Source: Melampsora larici-populina 98AG31 (taxonomy: Eukaryota; Basidiomycota; Pucciniomycetes; Pucciniales; Melampsoraceae). From it: a DNA stretch of 64,000 nucleotides. Under the pieces are notes generated by a model. The model ran no database searches and was not told where the DNA came from. It saw only the letters and a list, made by a program, of their open reading frames with translations. Location: the NCBI RefSeq assembly GCF_000204055.1, contig NW_006768765.1:1911127-1975126 (forward strand), given 5' to 3'. Positions 22,731 through 35,145 of the stretch are shown here, piece by piece. The position numbers and the translations under genes are program-made. Numbering within the stretch: the stretch's first letter is position 1; every line of letters starts with the position of its first letter.

Positions 22731-23567
22731 TTTGTAGCCTCAACAAATCCATCACATCATTAGCAACCTCGGCTTCCAAACGGATCCCATGTCTCAAAAC
22801 GGTCCAAACCATTTCACATCACAGACGATGGACATCCCACCACCACCACCCATCTCAGCTCGCGGCGATCTTGATCCCAACATCACTGATCCATTTGATC
22901 TTTGGAAGCCTCTCAACAACTACGTCAATAGCTTTGCCCCAAATCATGGGTATGCCATTATAGTTGGACATTCTGGGCGTGCACCTCATTTGTACACCAA
23001 TTACAACTGTCATTGCAGTGGCAAACCAGCAAAGCGAAAAGTCAAGAATGACATCAACTCTACCCAGTCAACCGAACCTGCGACCGAAGGCAGAAACTAA
23101 GACCCCCCTAAGAAGAGCCGATCAATCAAGATTGGATGCCCATTCAAGATGAAGGTATCTCTTGACAAAGATCAACACACCTGGACCAACGCTCGGATCT
23201 CAACGAAGTCATTACGGTCAGCGGTACGGTACGTTACGGTCCGCGCCGTACCGCTTTCCGCCTTTTGACACTACGGTACAACCGTACCGGTATGCCAAGT
23301 GTCAGAAACCGGTTACGGTTCCGATTACGATTACGGGTCCACTTCGTTACGGTAAACCGCGACGAAACCCGTTATGACTACGGTTCCTTGCAGGGATTTC
23401 CCCTTAACCCACATTACCTCGCACACTCCTCATAACATCCCACGATTTTCTCAACGCGGGGGCCTCAAATGTCCCTTTTAGTCTATATACAGACCGCTTT
23501 CATCCAAGGAGGCGCTTGGATTGAAAAAAGAACTATCAGTAAGTCAATTTTTCATTCTTTCTTCCAT

Positions 23568-23667
23568 NNNNNNNNNNNNNNNNNNNNNNNNNNNNNNNNN
23601 NNNNNNNNNNNNNNNNNNNNNNNNNNNNNNNNNNNNNNNNNNNNNNNNNNNNNNNNNNNNNNNNNNN
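23568..23667. other. assembly gap (100 N)
   Basis: One hundred N, the conventional size for a gap of unknown length, in the 5' region of hAT3 upstream of its transposase. The element length of 4084 bp is therefore nominal. Confidence 1.
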
Positions 23668-23722
23668 TTGGTTTTCTCGATTCTGTTTTCTCGATTCTTG
23701 TGTATTCTCTTTAATCAACAAC

Positions 23723-26700
23723 ATGGCCTCTTCCAACTCTTTACTTCCTCCTGAAACCTCTCGACGTTCCGCTCGTGCTAGCCCTCGCCGAAAAGATCCC
23801 GGCTTTATATCGACTCCTGGAGACTCTCGCACTGCTTTAAGTCGCCCGGCAAACGAAATCACCATCAACTCTGACAATGATGATGATGATTACGCGGCCA
23901 ACGATGAAGACGAAGAAGAGGAAGAACCCCCTCTATCTCCAACACCCACACCGACTCATTCAAAACAAAAAACTAATCAAAAAAAAAAGATACTTCAAGT
24001 TCAACTACTAAGAAAAGAAAGAACACAAGCTCAGCTCGAACACAGAACAAGAAAAGCCGAGTACCTGCGGTTAAAGTAAGGACATGTTTTTCATATCATA
24101 TCTGTTTGATGATATAGTTGATAAGCTAAAGTTCCTTTGGTATAGAACTTCAATCATCCCATTGATCTTGATGTTGATCAAGTCACCGAAGATGAAGGCC
24201 ACTCGACATCCTTTAGAAAAACGGTATCCGATGACGTCAAAGCCCTCTTGTCATACTTCAAGGAACCCGAGTTCATCCCAGGCGAAGAGGTAAGTGTTTG
24301 ATTATCTCTCTTGTAATTCGATTGTTGCTTATTAATCATTATATCCAATGATTTCAACAATCGATTTCTGTGTAGGCTACTGGAATCAAAAGAAAGTTTA
24401 AATGTAAGTGGTGTAATGGTACTTTTACTCGCGGTGACGATGGGAATTCCAATTTGTATGGACATCGAGATGGTTACAAGAAGAGGAAGCCCTGTGCTAG
24501 AAGAGCAAGGGCCATCCAAGCCAAGGTCGATCTGCCTCCCACTTGGAAAGATATACATGAACCGGTCGAGGTTTCAATCAACCCCAGTAATACAATCCAG
24601 TCTTTTCTATCGGCTTTGACATTTAGTGTCGAATTGTTAAATGTCGTATTAGTGATTTGGATCCTACGGCATGCGCTACCTTGGATTCGTTTCATGGACC
24701 CAACGTTACGAGCCGCATTCAAACTTGGGAATCGAGCTGCTCAACTTCGATCTCCAAAGTGGGCAGCCTCAACTGCAAAGGATCTTTTCTATTCCCTCTA
24801 TAATGTGGTGATAACTCGAATCCAGGTGAGAGTTTGTGTTTTAAAATTATATATCAGTACTGATTCTTTAGTTTCTTGTTATGTAGAATAACTCAAGCAT
24901 GTTTTCATTGGCTCATGATGGATGGACGACAAAGGGAAATCGAATGGCTTTTATTGGTGTGATGGTTAACTATATCGATGACAACTGGAGTTACCAAACA
25001 GTTCACCTCACATTGAAACTCGTCACTTGGCATCACTGTGGCGATCTTTTAGCCCGACCCGTAGCTCGGCATCTCATACGACATGGCCTACATAAAAAGG
25101 TATTCTTGAAGTGTCTTCTACTCGTTTCTTTTCTTTTACTCGTTTCTGACCTTTATTCCCATAGATGATTGGACAAACTACAGATTCTGGGTCCTCTAAT
25201 GGGCCAATGGCACGCGAAATGGCGCGTTTATTCAGCGAGTGCGACTCCCCCGTGGATTGGTCACCCGAAAAGAGCCATGTCAGATGCTTCTGTCATAAGC
25301 TGGCTCTGATGGTGAGTCACGGGCTCAAAACTCTTGATGTCAGCGCAGGACATACCAAACCCACCACCAAACCGGGTTTGGTTGTACCCATCCCCACGAT
25401 TCGAGTGAACGATGACGATGTGGACTTCATTGATTCTGACGAGTCGGACGAGGACCAAGGCTCTTTGGTACCCGAATCAAGTGAAACCGATGGCCTGTCT
25501 GAAGAACCTTCAGATCTTATCATGCAATCGGCTGACATTGTGGCACGTAGTGTTCATAAGGTGAGCTTGACTTAACAGGTTTGACCTTATAATCTTTTGA
25601 GCTAATCGAACCGTTCTTATGTGTGACATCAGGTTGATAAACTTATACAGCTGACTTGCTCAAGTTCATCTAGAAGAAATTACTTTGCCAAGAAAGCAAA
25701 AGAACAAGGCATTAAAACACTTACGGTTGGTTACGGTGTGAGATGGAATGTTAAAGCGGACAGTCGTCGCAGGGCTTGTAATGGAAAAGATGTAAGTTTA
25801 ATTGTTTCTTTCATTCATATCACAAATCCATTACTGACGTGGATTATTTATTCACAGATCCTAAACTCGATGACTTCCATGGATCGGAAGACGAATAAAT
25901 ATTACCGCGGTCTTTCCCTAATTGATGAGGAATGGGAAGCCGTGGAGGCGTTGAACCCAGTCCTTGAGGTGAGTCTTGATTAGGTAGGTATTATACAAAG
26001 ATGATCAATCTAATTATCTTTGTTTGATTAGGTATTTGAAGATGCTACGTTTCGTATGCAGGGGGACTTTTCGTCAGGTTGTGAGGTCCTTGCCGAGTAT
26101 CTGCGTATCAAGAAAAAACTGGAAATGCTTAAAGAAGAGACGATATATCCTAGTATCTTGAATGCTATCAATGAAATGCTCGCCTGGCTTAAGAAATATC
26201 AGGAAGAGACATTGCAAACTGAAATCATTATTATCGCAACAATCCTCAACCCACGACGTCGCTTGAAGTTTTTTCAAGATTTCTATCCGGCTGCAAGTGT
26301 CTCAGCTCAAGACGTGATGAATAAAGTTTTCCAAGAACGGCTGTCTAAATGGACTCCAGAAGATCCTCAACCTCCTCCTGATACTCATGAGTCAACTGCA
26401 CCTAATGTAGCCGATGAGTTCGATATGTTTGCCGCAGCTTCCGATAACTTACCGGCTTCGAGTTCTCATGACCATGAGCTGGCGGACTACCTATCTGGAA
26501 AGTTTGGTATAGCACCTGAAGAGATGCCTTTAGACTGGTGGAAGGTGAGTTTCGTCTTGTCTCAATTGTCACATTTTCTTACACTATTCTTACACGTTTG
26601 TAAACGTTAAAACAGAAACACACGAAAGATTTTCCCTTGCTTGCCTCAATGGCAAGGGACTACTTATCAATTTCAGCAACAACCTGCTGTGTCGAACGGT

Positions 26701-26897
26701 CTTTCTCTTCGGCTGCGGACGTTGCAGCCCCTGGTCAAGGTTCCATCCTTCCCACCACAATCACCCGGAAAGTAGGATGCAGGGAATGGATCAAGCAGGG
26801 CATTGTACCCACTGATAAATTTGAAGATGCTGTGAAGTACTTGAAAGAGTATGAGGGAGAAGGAAAAAAGGGTAAGAAGATACCCAGAAAAAATTAG
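23723..26897 (+). CDS. hAT3 transposase, multi-exon, apparently intact
   Basis: It starts MASSNSLLPPETSRRSARAS, followed by an acidic run, a lysine-rich patch, a finger-like block (FKCKWCNGTFTR ... NLYGHRDG), LPPTWKDI, and the catalytic segments LAHDGWTTKGNR and GQTTDSGSSNG. Then come CFCHKLALMVSHGL, an acidic spacer and the hAT C-terminal domain (MARDYLSISATTCCVERSFS). It ends KGKKIPRKN at 26897. Exons are separated by short GT..AG introns at positions matching hAT1 (for example after HGLHKK). I saw no internal stop in the exon frames. Confidence 0.8.
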
Positions 26898-27894
26898 TAT
26901 TTTCGTGCTTTTTATGATATTCTTCTGTTTTGTGGCCTTTCTCTCTCATCTTTTAATGTTTTCTGATCTATTGTCTCTCAAGAGTCATGCTAGTATTTTA
27001 CTTCTCTTCTTGTCTCTCGTTAAGGTGTCTTTATCATATATTTTTTTGTTTTTTTTCAATATTTTCAATGAATTAGGCCGCAATGACCGAAATCTGGCCT
27101 TGAGATAGGCATCGCGGTACACTTCATTACGGCACATCCGTACCAAAGTGAGCATTCCGCTATGGTGCTACCCCATAACGTTACGGAACGGTTGAAAATT
27201 AATACGGTCGACCGTAACGTTATGGGTTTTACATAACGTTACGGCGGATTACGTTGAGATCCGAGCGTTGCCTGGACTCTCCATCACATCAATACCCATC
27301 ACAACCACGGTCCAATGGAAGCCCTCATGGTGAACGCCACATCAATCACAAGCAACAACATACAGTCGTTTTAAAATCGCTTGTCAAATTTCGATTTTTG
27401 AGCTCGAGGATCAGCCACAGCGGTTGGCCTAATCGAGCGGTTGATTTTTTTTTTTTTTTTTAAGCTTTTCATTATGGAGAACCAAGAGAGGTTGAGACTC
27501 GTACCCCGAGTTATATCTGTGGACGAGTCACACGGGGTTCAGGGTACGAGTCTTTGGGGCTGCTGAGCTGCCTCACCGATCAGAATCCGCATCTCAGCTC
27601 CGATCTCACCACCACCACATCGATCTCACCACCAATACTCACCACCGATTACATCTAACAGCGCTCCAATCTCACCACCACATTGATCTCAGCTCCGATC
27701 TCACCACCGATACTCGACACTCTGCAAGCCAAGGGTTAGGCGCTTGACTGGTGCAAGCACGATCCCTCGGTGACCCTTTGATTTGCCAAACTGGTGTTGG
27801 AAATCATCTGGTTGGCTCTCAGCTCCAATCTCACCACCACCACATCAATCTCATCACCGATACTCACTACCACATCCAATCTCACCACCGATCA

Positions 27895-29166
27895 ATGCCT
27901 TTTGTAAAATACTCCCCCTCACTCAAAATCATTGCTGTTCAACTTCTCCTTCAAGGCAAAACCAAAGACGAAGTTCGTGATACTGTCGATCAAAACATTC
28001 ATCACCGCAGTTTCAACCGATGGATGGATATTTATGAGAACACTAGGCAAGTCATCCGCGACCCCGACGAGTATGAGAAATGTGGGCGTCCAACAGTGCT
28101 TTCGGACAAGGATCGGGAGTTCATTCAGGGGTTGGTTGCCGATGAACCTCAGCTATTTCTGGATGAGATCCGTGTACAGATCTTTGATGCCCAAGGTGTC
28201 CTTCCATGTCTTGAAACTGTTCACAATGAGCTCAACCGCCGCCTCGAAATCACCCTCAAGAAAGCTCACACCTCTCATATTCGCAAGGATTTTTATAAAA
28301 GAGCCTGCTGGATTGCCGACATGGATTTTGTGCCTGCTGAATATCTTGTCTTCACTGGTATGCAGTATTCCTATTTTTTCCCTTTATGCTTTTCAGATCT
28401 ATCACATGACTGAACTTTCTTTTGCTTTGTTTATTTTCTCTCCTCCTCTTTTGATAACCTGTGACTTCAGATGAGAGTGCCATATGTGAACGGGATCTAA
28501 TGCGGGTTTTTGGAAGATCTGAAAAAGGCGAAAAAGTGACCCGCTGGATCAAGCGTAGCAATCCAAAGCGTTACTCTCTTCTCCCTGCAATTGGCTTAAA
28601 TGGGATTCTAGCCATGACTGTTCGTGATGGTACCATGGATCGACATCGATTTGAACAATTTTTGGAGTTCATGCTGGTAATTTCTTTCTAAAGTTTCATT
28701 CATTCTCAGAATATTGTACTGATATCTTGTGTAATTATTGTAGCTTCCTCAAATGAATGCTTATCCTGGCATCAACAGTATCCTGGTGATGGATAATGCC
28801 CCAATTCATTGTGGTGGTTGAGTTGCGGCGCTTTGTGCAGATCGAGGTTAGTGTTTGGTCCAATCTTTGACTATAACAATGTACTGACATTGTTACAAAT
28901 GTCTTAATCTTAATGTGATGGGTCTAGGTGTTAGGTTAATGTATTTACCACCGTACTGTCCTGAACTGAACCCTATCGAGCCGTGCTTTTATATCATTAA
29001 GTCTGCCTTCAGAAGAAACATGATTCTGGAAGAATCGAATGAGGATCCTATTTGGCTCATACGTGACCAGGCTTTTAATAGCCTGACTCCTTCATTGTTG
29101 GCAAAACTCTATCATGGTTGTGGCTATGATTTACCCCGGGTGTTTTATCATTATTATAATCGGTGA
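27895..29166 (+). pseudogene. Tc1/mariner (IS630-type, DDE_3) transposase with one TGA
   Basis: Exons are 27895-28357, 28471-28676, 28744-28846 and 28928-29166; they join to 337 codons. The N-terminal helix-turn-helix part (KIIAVQLLLQGKTKDEV, then RSFNRWMDIY) precedes a linker with GRPTVLSDKDREF. The catalytic triad is FTDESAICE, VMDNAPIHCG and NPIEPCFYIIKS (D, D, E), with YLPPYCPELNPIE typical of the family. One TGA at 28819-28821 follows HCGG, where arginine is plausible. Otherwise it is complete. Confidence 0.9.
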
Positions 29167-29893
29167 TTTTAAGTGTGATAGGTTACCAAAAGTCCTAACC
29201 CTTTTTTATTTTTTGTCTTTTTTTATATTCTTAAAAGTGTTGGTTACTCTTTTTTTCTATTTGAAAACTAGAAAGAAAAAAACAGAATAGAAACTTTATT
29301 TCCTTCCTTGTTTATAATAAAATAATAAAATTTGATCTTTTTTCACTGTTTTTTTTGAGTTTGTTACAAGAACTAATCATCCCTTTCAATGGTCATCTCA
29401 TCAAGTCTGAATGTGACTTTTGATTGTTAAACTCACCCTCAAACCATATGTTTGTGGTTCTTATTTTTTTCGTCTCTGGTTTGTAATATAATGAAACAAG
29501 TCTGAATGTTATTTTTGATTGTTAAACTCTTGAGTTGTGATGAATGTGAAACGTTTGTTTCAAAGCACCTTTCTCAGTTAAGGTCTGACATCTCAAACAA
29601 AATTCATACAACTAAGGATAAAGGCAGATAGAGAGATCTAAGGCATACAAACAAAGTCAAAGCACACAAAGATCAAACATGATTGGAAGTGTATACCATA
29701 CAGATTGAATACTACAATTCACGCTAAAAGTGTGTTGTGTCTCTTCTTTTACAACTTGTTTGAACTAAAGATAAAGGCAGGAAGAGCAATCTAACAAGGT
29801 CAAAGCACACAAAGATCGAACATGATTGGATTAGCTTGAAATGATTCACATCATCCTTTACATGAAAAGAATCAAGAGAAACATACCAGTCAT
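29167..29893. other. spacer between convergent mariner genes
   Basis: Very AT-rich with no gene. It has two internal direct repeats: one of about 30 bp near 29405 and 29500, and one of about 60 bp near 29620 and 29775 (core AAGCACACAAAGATC). Confidence 0.6.
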
Positions 29894-31183
29894 TCACTCC
29901 TTGAGACGAAGGAACTCATCAAAACGTGTAACATTATCCATAAGCTTGCTAATGATACCAACATTAAACGAAGCATCCAAACGTTCAAGGTGTTCAAACT
30001 TGATTGTTCCTGAACTGAATTGATGATAATCGGTGATGTCACAGTTAGTGAGAAATAAGAGGATAACAGGGTTGGTGATCTTCACAAAATCGAGATATTT
30101 GGACATCTCAGCCGAAGGACGATCCAAAGCCGATTCCGTATATTTCCATAATCATAGTCTTCTGGAGGTTCTACAAAGCCATAGCGTTGTCTAGGAGGAG
30201 CTCTAGCAAGTGCTGCTGGCTTGACAGTCATCAATAAATCGCTTGGGGGGCTGGTAAGACTGACCCCATGGATTGCTGGATCATGCTGTAGAAAGAAACA
30301 ACATTCAGTGTTGTACTAATCAATGATGGATGAAGTAAATATTCTTTTGCACTTACAATAGCTCTTGCCCATCTGTTTACACGGTCCGGAGTAAGCAAGA
30401 CATAACGAGTCTTGTCTGTAGGAAGGATCCATACAGGAATCAAGCGGTCGATTCTAGAGTCAGGTTTACCCATCGATGTAATCTTCGCAATGGTGATGTC
30501 TTCTTCACCTGCGTCGTCGTCATCGCCAAGTTGCCTGTCTAGAAGTTGACCATCTGCACCTGGTATCCCTCGGACTGCTCGGTCTAGCATATTATCCTTG
30601 AATTGAGAATGAATGTCAGTCAAAAAATGTTTGAGAAAAAAAAAGAAAAACTAAACTCACTTCTTGGGCGCGTTCAGCCTCACTTATTGGTTTCTCCATC
30701 TTCATACATACACCAGCTTTTTTACCAGGGAAATCGCAAACCTTCTTGACCCATGTATCAAAATCAGCTTGATCGTTGAGAGGATGAAACTTATTCTTGA
30801 GATAGGTAGGCACTGTTGCAATCCAGCATGTCCACTTGATTCCAAGAGGATGGGTCGGAGCAAGACTGTCAGCCAAGATCATTGCACCTATGCCTGCCCG
30901 TTCTTGATCGCAAGCTTTGATTATATTGGTTTTGAATACTTCATATGTTGTTACAGTTGGGATCACTTCGACCAGGATGGGATGTTTGTTTGAAAACCCT
31001 TTCCAGGTGAACTTTGCGGTGGTTCCTTTCTTACAGAAGACCTGGAACTCAGCATTACATTCAAAAAGCACAACCTCGTCGTTGTCGTTCTAAAGCGTCA
31101 AAGCGTATGTATGATCAGTCCAAATCACATGTAGAATATGTTGATGGTACACAATGACTTACAATACCATCCATCTCGTCCAT
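29894..31183 (-). pseudogene. second gene of the Tc1/mariner element, unknown function
   Basis: The start is ATG at 31183 (MDEMDGI), just inside the right TIR. Exons are about 31183-31163, 31089-30661, 30596-30357 and 30285 to the stop at 29894. The protein contains FECNAEFQVFCKKGTTAKFT, VTTYEVFKTNIIKACDQE, an acidic middle (GDDDDAGEED), SRIDRLIPVWILPTDKTR and a C-terminal helical part (HLERLDASFNVGIISKLMDN). A one-base frame change is needed near 30140, between the NIRN and DRPSAEMSKY segments, unless a tiny intron is present. It has regular GT..AG introns and strong coding character. I do not recognise the family; it could be a helper or captured protein. Confidence 0.65.
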
Positions 31184-31908
31184 CTGAGCTGTTAGATGTA
31201 ATCGGTGGTGAGTATTGGTGGTGAGATCGATGTGGTGGTGGTGAGATCGGAGCTGAGATGCGGATTCTGATCGGTGAGGCAGCTCAGCAGCCCCAAAGAC
31301 TCGTACCCTGAACCCGTGTGACTCGTCCACAGATATAACTCGGGGTACGAGTCTCAACCTCTCTTGGTTCTCCATAATGAAAAGCTTAAAAAAAAAAAAA
31401 AATCAACCGCTCGATTTGGCCAACCGCTGTGGCTGATCCTCGAGCTCAAAAATCGAAATTTGACAAGCGATTTTAAAACGACTGTAAGTCAAGCTTCACA
31501 TTTGATGTTCAACCATTGGATTTGTCTGTTGGATTTTTCTGACAACAACACAATATCTAGATCACACCAGCCCCCATTCCCTCTACTTCATCCCCTAGCA
31601 TTCACTCACAGCTTTTGTCCATCACGAACCAGATTCTGTCCATGACGGATGTCCAACAACAGCAGATAGTGACATCGATCAACAGACTTCTGCAATTGGT
31701 CCGTAACGTCCCTCAACAACAGTATAAAGAAGCTGCAAAAACCGATACCAACACAGTCAGTATCATCTCTCTCAAACCCTCCTTAACTCAACAAACTAAC
31801 TCGTCCTCACCTGCAAATAGGACCTTGCTATCGAGCTGTTGAATGACATGCACCACTTTGCAACGGGTCTTAATACTAAAATTTGCAGGGGGGAATGGTA
31901 GCCACATG

Positions 31909-33043
31909 CACAGCCCCCAATCACAAGTCACTGGCAGGCCAGTGCCTCCCACCGACCCTAGCAAGTTATGAGCAAGTTATGAGAAAGTTATGAAATGGAT
32001 ATCAAATGGATAACATCCATCGATTGAGAATTTGTTGAGAAGTGGTTGGGAGACCACCAAAATTTGTTGAGAAGTGGTTGGGAGACCACCAAAATTGGGT
32101 TGATGTCATACAGCATCATAAACCTGTACAAACCTGCTCCTGTATTTCCCCACCAAGAATATATAGTTTATTAACCTTTGTGACATAAATTGACTGAGTT
32201 ATTGAGGTTTGAAAAAAAAACACGGACAAAAAATACTATTTTTGTACTATACCTAAGAATTGATTCTGGAATATCTTCCAGCTTCATCAATATACATACA
32301 CAGAAAAATTGATATTCTTTTTGAAAACATGTTTCTCCACATTTTTGTCCCCTAAAGCCTTCCTGTACGGGCAGTATTTCCACATGTAATTCTTGAATGT
32401 GTCTGCAAGTTTGATTTTCTGAAGTTCTTTGCCCCAATAAAAATTTTGAGGCAACATATTGCCAAAAATCATTCTGAATTTGATTGATATACATGTAGAT
32501 GGTATTTGTCAAAAATTTCTGCCATAAACTTTGCCATATTCTGCCTAGAAACAAAGAATCAATCAAATTGTTGACTGCTCATGTACACACCACAATTACA
32601 TATAGAAATACTGCCCGTACAGGAAGGCTTTAGGGGACAAAAATGTGGAGAAAAATGTTTTCAAAAAGAATATCAATTTTTCTGTGTATGTATATTGATG
32701 AAGCTGGAAGATATTCCAGAATCAATTCTGAGGTATAGTACAAAAATAGTATTTTTTGTCCGTGATTTTTTTTTCAAACCTCAATAACTCAGTCAATTTA
32801 TGTCACAAAGGTTAATAAACTATATATTCTTGGTGGGGAAATACAGGAGCAGGTTTGTACAGGTTTATGATGCTGTATGACATCATCTCAATTTTGGTGG
32901 TATGACATATTTTGCTGGTAACTGACCCAAAACATCTTGATAGCAGATGGATGTTATGCTGAAAACAAATTGAAGTTTTGTTGAAAACAGTTTGGAGACA
33001 TTGGATGTACTGGCCTGCCAGTGACCAGTAGTTGGGGGCTGTG
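31909..33043. mobile_element. foldback CACTA-like non-autonomous element
   Basis: 1135 bp with termini CACAGCCCCCAA inverted and a 3-bp duplication ATG (31906-31908 and 33044-33046). About 280-bp arms (about 32100-32380 and about 32600-32885) are near-perfect inverted copies around a spacer of about 220 bp. CAC-termini with 3-bp duplications are typical of CACTA/EnSpm. A 32-bp tandem repeat (GTTGAGAAGTGGTTGGGAGA...) lies near 32030-32095. No coding sequence. Confidence 0.85.
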
Positions 33044-34165
33044 ATGCGCCAATCACTGATTTGCGCAGGACCTGCACAAGCGGCTGCTCCTCTGGCCGCC
33101 CCAGAGTACACGTCTGCAAATGTGAATAAAGTGTGAGGGAGATTTGCCATGGAGTTAAGTTGACATTGGGACCCCTGAGGATCGGAGCACTCGCATGATC
33201 CAGCAGTTTGAAATGTCCATGGACCGAGTAGCCCGGTTCTCCACACAGAGGCACCCCAAGGTAACCCAGAACCATGCGGGCGATTGGGGTTGGAGTAATA
33301 ATGATCAATTGTCGTTTTGATGTGGACGGCGCAGGTTTGAAGATTGTGTTGTCGGCTGGTGATCAAAGGGAGTATGTTGTAATCCATGATTATTTTGTCC
33401 ACAGATAGCGGGATTGAACCGATGTTGAGATGACCAGTTTCTTCTAAAAAGTGGGCAACCGCAACATCACAGTCAATGACTTTGGGTTCAACGTCGTGCA
33501 GCGGTTGGCGTATGTATTGGTTGCAATAAGAACTTCGCATGTAGTTGTTAGAATATTTGTGGCCGGGTTTTGCAATCTTGTATTTATCGTCCACATTTGG
33601 GGTTTGTGGTCCCTTGTTTCCTGTAAAACAACACGGTGGGTCATTGACCAGTGGGTGGCAGTCAGATGATTGGGGGACTTACTGGCAGGAGTTCAATCAT
33701 AAGGCTTTGGCGCCGGACCAGCCATTTCTTTGTTGCGATAGGGGGCCATTCAGATGTTCACGAATCAAAAATTCTTAGTAATAATCCGAGTAGATGAACT
33801 CGTGGTGAATGGGGAAGGAAGGAGTATTGAAAAGAGGAGTGCACAATCCGAACAAAAAAGGACAGATGATGATGAGCCTGAGCCTGTCAATCCTCATCAT
33901 CATCCTTGAGAGATTGAGCGCCTGAAACCCGTCAGTGCGCTCAAGATGCGAGGGAGGGATGAAGGAGAGAAAATGAAGAGAAAATGAGCCACTGACTCGC
34001 AAGCTTGGTAGTCCTGGGGTGCATGGTGAAGTTTGGAACAAACTGAACTCAGCATCTAGGTGTATCAAATCCTTGAGACACTCTGGAGGTCAGTCATGTG
34101 AAAGGGCTGACCTGTGACATTTGTTTAGGGTAGCCGTGAGACATATACATACATACAACAAGCAT

Positions 34166-35145
34166 AAGCTTAACTAAGCCCCTCACAAGCGCGTTCACCG
34201 CGCTCTTGAAGAGGGGCTTACATCGGACTTGCAATTTCTGGCGTGTGAGCTCCAAGAATTAAGTCCCCTTATGTTGTTTTTCTTACTTCTCCGCTTCACC
34301 TCACCGTAGAAAATGCAAAGCTTCTGGTATGTCTTTCTTTAGGATATGGTACATATTTTGGTATCACACACATTGGTGTAAACTGAAAAGAAGGGCTCTG
34401 AATTTGTGATGTAACATTAGGGATTTGGTGCGTTGAAATTTCATATGTGGTGTTTTAGGTGGTCTTAGGCCATTTAGAGCATCCACAGCCGTGCCGTAAA
34501 TTTGTATCATATGGAGCGCCGCACGGATTGTTTAGGCAAGTGTTTGAGGCATAAATTTTAAACAATGCACAGCCGTGGTGTCATACAGTACGGCTTGTAG
34601 CATATTTTGTGAAGTGAGTTATGGGTTAAATGATCATTGAGGGAGATATTCTGCAGGGAGTGCGGTCGTGGAAGTGGGAGTTATGGGAGAAGCGAGGTAC
34701 AGATGAATTTAGGGAGCGAGCCAAAATAGAACATATTTGGCCTATTTTGGCTCGCACGGAGGGAATTCCCTTAGCTACGTGAAAATTTAGGGCATCAGCT
34801 GTGGATGATTTTGCCCTAAATTTCCGTAGGACACGGTTTACGCCACACGGCTGTGGATGCTCTTACAAGAGGACCTAAGGGCCATTTTTGGTGCTTTTAA
34901 CAAATTGCTCAAGCTGTGCAGGTCTGTCTTTTGCTCATGAAACTCATATGAGGTTGTGTACCATTTCATGAAGAAGGACATACTCGAAGTATTGCATTTT
35001 CTACGGTGAGGTGAAGCGGAGACGTGAAGAAAACAACATAAGAAGACATAATTCTTGGAGCTCACATGCCAGAAATCGCGAGTCCGATGTAAGCCCCTCT
35101 TCGAGGGCGCGGCGAACGCGCTCGTGAGGGGCTTAGTTAAGCTTG
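34166..35145. mobile_element. MULE-like MITE with long TIRs
   Basis: Inverted arms of about 150 bp begin AAGCTTAACTAAGCCCCTCA (left at 34166) and end inverted at 35144/35145. The flanks are CAACAAGCAT (34156-34165) and CAACAATCAT (35146-35155), a 9-of-10 match consistent with the 8-11 bp duplications of MULEs. No coding sequence. The centre carries a nested Harbinger-like MITE. Confidence 0.75.
34477..34862. mobile_element. PIF/Harbinger-like MITE nested in the MITE
   Basis: 386 bp with termini GAGCATCCACAGCCGTG and inverse (one small indel), flanked by TTA on both sides (34474-34476 and 34863-34865). A GAGCATCC-type terminus with a TTA duplication is characteristic of Harbinger-class MITEs. 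Internal sequence is non-coding and partly palindromic. Confidence 0.88.

Larger units (their letters stand above)
23187..27270 (+). mobile_element. hAT3: relative of hAT1, inserted in the FAR1-type gene
   Basis: The inverted ends share CAACGCTCGGATCTCAACG (23187 and, inverted, ending 27270). The target duplication is a perfect 7 bp, CCTGGAC (23180-23186 and 27271-27277), and excising to 7 bp restores the host finger frame (HTWTLHH). The subterminal regions are rich in GTTACGG/CCGTAAC motifs. A 100-N assembly gap lies in its 5' part. Confidence 0.93.
27363..31484 (+). mobile_element. Tc1/mariner-like element with 300-bp TIRs and two convergent genes
   Basis: The ends are CAGTCGTTTTAAAATCGC and its inverse, flanked by the TA dinucleotide at 27361-27362 and 31485-31486. 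The terminal inverted repeats are about 300 bp (27363-27664 and 31184-31484), near-identical, and contain a poly(T) tract and CACCAC-rich sequence. The plus-strand transposase and the minus-strand second gene converge on an AT-rich spacer of about 700 bp (29167-29893). It sits in the FAR1-type gene. Confidence 0.93.

Noticed and set aside
33047..33594. Long minus-strand ORF next to the foldback element
   Set aside because: It runs into the foldback arm, has no recognisable motif, and overlaps plus-strand exon-like sequence (EDRSTRMIQQFEMSMDR) that fits the FAR1-type gene better. Probably antisense.
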